A stretch of 18,671 nt of DNA from DSXH01 sp037446915 (GTDB lineage: Bacteria > Bacteroidota > Ignavibacteria > Ignavibacteriales > Melioribacteraceae), in the NCBI GenBank assembly GCA_037446915.1, contig JBBIHP010000056.1, positions 1-18,671 on the forward strand, given 5' to 3'. Each line of letters opens with the position of its first letter. Position 1 is the stretch's first letter. Of this stretch, positions 14,918 through 18,671 are shown piece by piece. Below the pieces are notes generated by a model, which saw only the letters and a list, made by a program, of their open reading frames with translations, was not told where the DNA came from and did no database searches. The position numbers and the translations under genes are program-made.

Positions 14918-15700
14918 GTGATTTATTGGGATGTTAGCCCCGACATATTTTCAATAGGTCCATTCGTAATCCGCTGGTATGGACTTCTTTTTGCGCTCTC
15001 ATTTATTATCGGTTATCAGATAATGTATGTCATTTTTAAGAAGGAATCTAAGCCCGATGCCATATTAAATGACTTAGTCTGGTATATGATAATCGGGACA
15101 GTGCTGGGTGCACGACTTGGACATTGTTTCTTTTACAATCCTGCATATTACATTGCAAATCCACTCGAAATATTGCAAGTCTGGAAAGGCGGCTTAGCAA
15201 GTCACGGCGCTGCAATAGGAATTTTATTATCGCTTTACATTTTTGTGAGAAAACATGAAGAATATAATTATTTATGGATTCTGGACAGGATTGTAATTAC
15301 TGTTGCACTCGGTGGATTTTTTATAAGAATGGGTAATTTATTTAATTCGGAAATAATCGGCATACCAACAGATGTTCCGTGGTCATTTGTATTTGCATCG
15401 GTTGATGGAACTCCAAGACATCCCGCGCAGCTATATGAAGCTATCGCATATCTTTTTGTTTTTATTTTTCTGATGATTTACTACTTCCGACACCCAGGAA
15501 AATTTAAGAACGGTTTACTTTTAGGATGGTTCCTTATTCTGGTTTTCGGTTTCCGTTTCTTTATAGAATTTGTAAAGGAAGATCAAACCTATTTTGAAAA
15601 AGGCTGGTTACTTAATATGGGACAACTGTTAAGTATCCCGTTTGTTCTATTCGGCATTTACCTCGTTTTAAGAAAAGATAAAAAATTTATTAAACTATAA
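14918..15700 (+). CDS. lgt: Lgt, prolipoprotein diacylglyceryl transferase
   Basis: The 260-residue multi-pass membrane enzyme transfers diacylglycerol from phosphatidylglycerol to the lipobox cysteine of prolipoproteins, the first step of lipoprotein maturation. Visible family markers in order are GPFVIRWYGLLFA near the N-terminus, ARLGHCFFYN (about 65-74), GGLASHGAAIG (91-101, essential-type His96), RMGNLFNSEIIG (137-148, Arg137 and Asn140 with Glu145), RHPAQLYEA (167-175) and RFFIEFVKEDQ (213-223). Seven hydrophobic segments fit the known topology. The start is GTG at 14918 with AGG six bases upstream and leads directly into the usual IYWDVSP beginning. Its substrates include three lipoproteins encoded in this window (bamD, the 37-residue repeat lipoprotein and the PD40 protein just downstream). 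Confidence 0.97.
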   Translation: MIYWDVSPDIFSIGPFVIRWYGLLFALSFIIGYQIMYVIFKKESKPDAILNDLVWYMIIGTVLGARLGHCFFYNPAYYIANPLEILQVWKGGLASHGAAIGILLSLYIFVRKHEEYNYLWILDRIVITVALGGFFIRMGNLFNSEIIGIPTDVPWSFVFASVDGTPRHPAQLYEAIAYLFVFIFLMIYYFRHPGKFKNGLLLGWFLILVFGFRFFIEFVKEDQTYFEKGWLLNMGQLLSIPFVLFGIYLVLRKDKKFIKL

Positions 15701-15716
15701 TTTAGAAAGCAAAAAA

Positions 15717-16841
15717 ATGATTAAAAAATTTTCCTTTTTTCTATTCGTGTCCTTGTTCTTGATAATTACAATTTCCTTTAATGGCTGTTCTGTTAAAGAT
15801 AATTATGATAGATCCAAAGATACTTTAAGGTATGAAGGTGAAGATCATATAAGAAACATAAAACAATTAACATTCGGTGGTAATAATGCAGAAGCATACT
15901 GGAGTTTTGATGGTAAGCAATTAGTCTTTCAGAGTGATTGGGATAAAATAAATCCTCAGGGCTGCGATCAGATTTTTATTATGAATGCCGATGGCTCCAA
16001 TTTACCTGACGGAGAAAAATATAAATTAGTATCTACTGGAAAGGGAAGAACTACCTGCAGTTATTTCTTAAAAGATGGAAGAATAATTTATGCTTCTACA
16101 CACGAAGCAGATGCTAAATGTCCAGAAACTGTTATGTTCTCAGGTGGAAGGTATGTCTGGCCAATTTATAATTCATACAATATTTATGTTGCTAATGCCG
16201 ATGGTTCTAATCCAGAATTACTTATTGGTGGTAAAAGTTATGACGCTGAGGCAACAGTTTCGCCGGATGGAAGATATATTATTTTTACATCAACTCGTTC
16301 GGGAGACCTTGAACTTTGGAGATATGATATTCAAACAAAAGAATATTTGCAGCTTACAAATGAACCTGGTTACGACGGCGGAGCATTCTTCTCACGCGAT
16401 TCTAAACATATAGTCTGGCGCGCAAGCAGACCCGAAGGCGAAGAAGCAAAAAATTACACAGAACTTCTTGCTCAAGGATTAGTAGAACCGAAAGCACTTA
16501 ACATATTTGTAGCCGATATTGATGGAAAGAATGTTAAACAGGTAACCGATTTACCCGGCGCTAACTGGGCACCGTTCTTTCATCCTGACGGTAAAAAACT
16601 ATTATTCTGCTCAAATCATCATTCTCTTAATGAAGGTGGAAGACGGTTCGATATTTTTATGATTAATCTGGACGGAACCGGACTTAAACAAATTACCAAC
16701 TCCGGAATATTCGATGCATTCCCTATGTTTTCTTATGATGGAAAGAAATTGGTTTTCTGCTCCAATAGAAATGCAGAAAGAAAACCAACCAGAGATACAA
16801 ATGTTTTTATTGCAGATTGGGTTGAAGAACCGGAAAAATAA
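15717..16841 (+). CDS. PD40 (TolB-like) beta-propeller lipoprotein
   Basis: The 374-residue protein has a lipoprotein signal (MIKKFSFFLFVSLFLIITIS, then FNGC, Cys24) followed by WD40-like PD40 blades as in TolB. At least five are clear: YWSFDGKQLVFQSDW with IFIMNADGSN, TVSPDGRYIIFTSTR with LELWRYDI, FFSRDSKHIVWRASR, FFHPDGKKLLFCSNH with DIFMINLDG, and MFSYDGKKLVFCSNR with NVFIADW. Inserts with cysteines (QGCDQIF, TTCSYF, DAKCPE) lie in the first two blades. The family serves as surface or periplasmic binding scaffold; unlike TolB it has no N-terminal D2 domain, so it is not the Tol-Pal protein. It starts 16 bp after lgt, the enzyme that would lipidate it, with AGAAAGCA before the ATG, and is followed after 12 bp by an unknown gene. 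Confidence 0.88.
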   Translation: MIKKFSFFLFVSLFLIITISFNGCSVKDNYDRSKDTLRYEGEDHIRNIKQLTFGGNNAEAYWSFDGKQLVFQSDWDKINPQGCDQIFIMNADGSNLPDGEKYKLVSTGKGRTTCSYFLKDGRIIYASTHEADAKCPETVMFSGGRYVWPIYNSYNIYVANADGSNPELLIGGKSYDAEATVSPDGRYIIFTSTRSGDLELWRYDIQTKEYLQLTNEPGYDGGAFFSRDSKHIVWRASRPEGEEAKNYTELLAQGLVEPKALNIFVADIDGKNVKQVTDLPGANWAPFFHPDGKKLLFCSNHHSLNEGGRRFDIFMINLDGTGLKQITNSGIFDAFPMFSYDGKKLVFCSNRNAERKPTRDTNVFIADWVEEPEK

Positions 16842-16853
16842 TTTTAGATAATT

Positions 16854-17279
16854 ATGACAGAAAAAGAATTTATACAGAAATGGGTCGATAAAATTAAAAC
16901 GGAATTAAAACGCTTTCCGGAAGATTTTATCAATGTAGCTGAAGTAGAAGAAATTTTACTTCCCGGTAAAATTCTTTTTCTTAATCCACCTTTGTTCGGA
17001 AGTTATCAGCTTACGGATGAAGCGGGGGACACATTTTATTCTACAGATGATATGTTCCGCGCTAAATATGTTTATTATGCTAACCGAGTAAAACCAAACT
17101 TAGTAAAGGTTCCAATCGATCAGCTTAAGAACTATGAAGCCGTAAGAGATTACGAAAGATATCTCGATGGATTCCTTAAAGAGATGGAAAAAGACTTTAA
17201 GCAAACTTTCCAGAAGACAAAGGGATTTAAAATTATTTCTTCGCAAATATTCAGCACGTTAAATCTAACAAGAACTTAA
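16854..17279 (+). CDS. Conserved-looking cytoplasmic protein of unknown function
   Basis: I do not recognise this 141-residue protein. It has no signal peptide or membrane helix. The N-terminal half mixes a helix (EKEFIQKWVDKIKTELKRF) with a beta-like stretch (LLPGKILFLNPPLFGSYQL, then TDEAGDTFYS). The second half is helical and charged (AVRDYERYLDGFLKEMEKD). There are no Cys or clear catalytic motifs. Codon use looks like the neighbours, and the gene sits 12 bp after the PD40 lipoprotein and one base before the methyltransferase start, so it is almost certainly part of the same transcript. A small partner or regulator of the downstream RNA methyltransferase is possible, but nothing in the sequence shows it. 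Confidence 0.75.
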   Translation: MTEKEFIQKWVDKIKTELKRFPEDFINVAEVEEILLPGKILFLNPPLFGSYQLTDEAGDTFYSTDDMFRAKYVYYANRVKPNLVKVPIDQLKNYEAVRDYERYLDGFLKEMEKDFKQTFQKTKGFKIISSQIFSTLNLTRT

Positions 17280-17280
17280 G

Positions 17281-18671
17281 GTGATTGAACTTAGCGGCAA
17301 TATTAAGTCCTACCTTTTAGAACATTTTGGACAGGATTATTTAGAACAGTTTCAGGATTATATCAGCCGTCCACAGGAAACTTACATTCGCCTCACGTCG
17401 CTTCGTTTTACAGAAGCAGAAATTATTAACCGTCTCAACAATTATGGTATAGAACTTCGTCTGGTTGATGGATTGCCGGGAATTTTCAAAGTCGTAAGCG
17501 GTGAGCAATATATTGGTAAAACTCTCGATTTCATTCTTGGTGCTTATTACATACAAAGTCTCTCTTCAATGATTCCCACACTTGTGCTTAATCCCGATCA
17601 GAACGATAGAGTGCTCGATTTATGTGCGGCGCCGGGTTCCAAGACTACCCAGCTTGCAGAGTTGATGGGGAATAAAGGAACTCTTATTGCTAATGAAATC
17701 TCGATGGATCGGTTGAAAAGTCTGGTTTATAATGTAGATAAAATGAATCTTGTTAACGCTGGAATTCTAAACGGCAAAGGGGAACTCCTTAGTAAAACAT
17801 TTTCAAATTATTTTGATAAGGTGCTTGTGGATGCGCCTTGCAGCGCCCTTGGAATTATTCAGAAAAAAAGCGAGGTAAGTAAATGGTGGAATGAAAAGAA
17901 AGCAGAGGGACTTGCAGAAATCCAGTTTAAACTATTGTTAAGTGCAATAAAGTCTTGTAAAGTAGGTGGTGAAATAGTTTATTCAACATGCACTCTTTCC
18001 ATTGAAGAGAATGAATTGGTGCTCGATAAAATTCTAAAAAAATATCCGGTTGAATTGGTTGATATTGAATTACCTGTAAAAAGTAGAGAAGCTGCTGCAA
18101 GGTATAAAAATCAGGAATTGAATACTTCTATAAAGAAAGCACATAGAATTCTTCCTTGGGAAATTGGTTCCGAAGGATTCTTTGTTGCAAAACTCAGAAA
18201 GACTGATGAGCTGGATAATACAGTAAAAAATAGCGATAAGAAGAAAAATCATTTTATCAATTCGCAAAATGTTCAGATAAGAAAATTACTTGATCTTCTT
18301 TGCGAATACTTCGGAATTGAGAATAAACATTTTGATCATTACAAATTCTTAATAAGAAACGGTGATATATATTTTGCTGACGAAGGACTGGAAATTGATA
18401 ACCCGGAAACTTTTATTCGAATCGGTTCCAAACTTGGATTGATAGATAAAAAACAATTCATTCAATTACACACTCTGGCAGCACAAACATTTGGAAGTTA
18501 TTTCACTAAGAATGTAATTGAGCTTACGGATATTAAGGATCTTGAAATATATCTTAACGGTGGAACGATAAAGAAAGAATTTGGAACTACCGGTCAGAAA
18601 ATTGTTAGGTGGAATAATTATATTATTGGAACTGCTTCATCATCTAAGGAAGGATTAAAAAGTCAATTCCC
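17281..18671 (+). CDS. RsmB/RsmF-type RNA cytosine-C5 methyltransferase, 3' end outside the window
   Basis: The frame is open from the GTG at 17281 to the window edge (463 codons). The SAM-binding motif I is VLDLCAAPGSKT (about 111-122). The catalytic pair of the NOP2/Sun family is present: DAPCSALG with Cys187 and YSTCTLSIEENE with Cys237. The N-terminal part is short and lacks the NusB-like RNA-binding domain of RsmB, and about 170 residues follow the catalytic core, so it looks more like RsmF (YebU), which methylates 16S rRNA and has a C-terminal PUA-like region. The exact target is unknown. The only start in frame after the upstream stop at 17266 is GTG; AAGAAC lies just before it. It is one base after the preceding gene and probably belongs to the same operon. 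Confidence 0.9.
   Translation, partial: MIELSGNIKSYLLEHFGQDYLEQFQDYISRPQETYIRLTSLRFTEAEIINRLNNYGIELRLVDGLPGIFKVVSGEQYIGKTLDFILGAYYIQSLSSMIPTLVLNPDQNDRVLDLCAAPGSKTTQLAELMGNKGTLIANEISMDRLKSLVYNVDKMNLVNAGILNGKGELLSKTFSNYFDKVLVDAPCSALGIIQKKSEVSKWWNEKKAEGLAEIQFKLLLSAIKSCKVGGEIVYSTCTLSIEENELVLDKILKKYPVELVDIELPVKSREAAARYKNQELNTSIKKAHRILPWEIGSEGFFVAKLRKTDELDNTVKNSDKKKNHFINSQNVQIRKLLDLLCEYFGIENKHFDHYKFLIRNGDIYFADEGLEIDNPETFIRIGSKLGLIDKKQFIQLHTLAAQTFGSYFTKNVIELTDIKDLEIYLNGGTIKKEFGTTGQKIVRWNNYIIGTASSSKEGLKSQF

Noticed and set aside
15717..16841. TolB of the Tol-Pal system
   Set aside because: It is a lipoprotein with no N-terminal D2 domain and no tolQ, tolR, tolA or pal nearby.
17341..17556. Minus-strand frames inside the methyltransferase gene (also 18070-18267)
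   Set aside because: The plus strand is open with conserved methyltransferase motifs across the whole stretch; the antisense frames have no support.

Overview
The window is AT-rich bacterial DNA that looks chromosomal. Its gene families point to the Bacteroidota/Ignavibacteriota side of the tree, most likely an Ignavibacteria-type organism. The pointers are a PorQ-like type IX secretion protein, a surface metalloprotease with a T9SS-like C-terminal tail, FG-GAP and PD40 propeller proteins, promoter candidates resembling TTTG-N19-TAnnTTTG, and frequent TTG starts. The lineage is an inference; no rRNA or other marker gene is present. I see no tRNA, CRISPR array, insertion sequence or phage gene.

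Left block (1-3931, minus strand). Five genes are read leftward. In transcription order they are a two-helix membrane protein, a lipoprotein built from ten regular 37-residue repeats, an ECF sigma factor, a single-pass membrane protein overlapping it (probable anti-sigma factor), and a TPR protein cut by the window edge. Together they look like an envelope-sensing unit.

Middle block (3932-8399). A 529-bp gap without a convincing gene separates the left block from a plus-strand exported TPR protein. That gene converges on a minus-strand porQ-like gene. porQ diverges from htpX, a membrane M48 metalloprotease that ends at a strong hairpin terminator. A small signal-peptide plus C-terminal-anchor protein follows, behind a good promoter candidate.

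Right block (8485 to the window end, plus strand). This is a tight run of ten genes: bamD (outer-membrane assembly lipoprotein), a hotdog acyl-CoA thioesterase, a secreted FG-GAP propeller protein, an MXAN_6640-type secreted metalloprotease, ccmA and ccmB (heme/cytochrome c maturation ABC exporter), lgt, a PD40 propeller lipoprotein, an unknown 141-residue protein and a truncated RsmB/RsmF-type RNA cytosine methyltransferase. The first five overlap end to start. Most products act at or beyond the cell envelope.

Most notable observations: (1) a symmetric inverted repeat between ccmA and ccmB, with 39-nt arms that each carry four CGC-type heptamers at the same 9-12-9 spacing; (2) the ten-fold 37-residue repeat lipoprotein next to an ECF sigma factor; (3) a protease and FG-GAP gene pair embedded in the bamD-ccmAB run; (4) a tandem heptanucleotide array after the TPR gene. 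No complete new system can be proven from the sequence alone.
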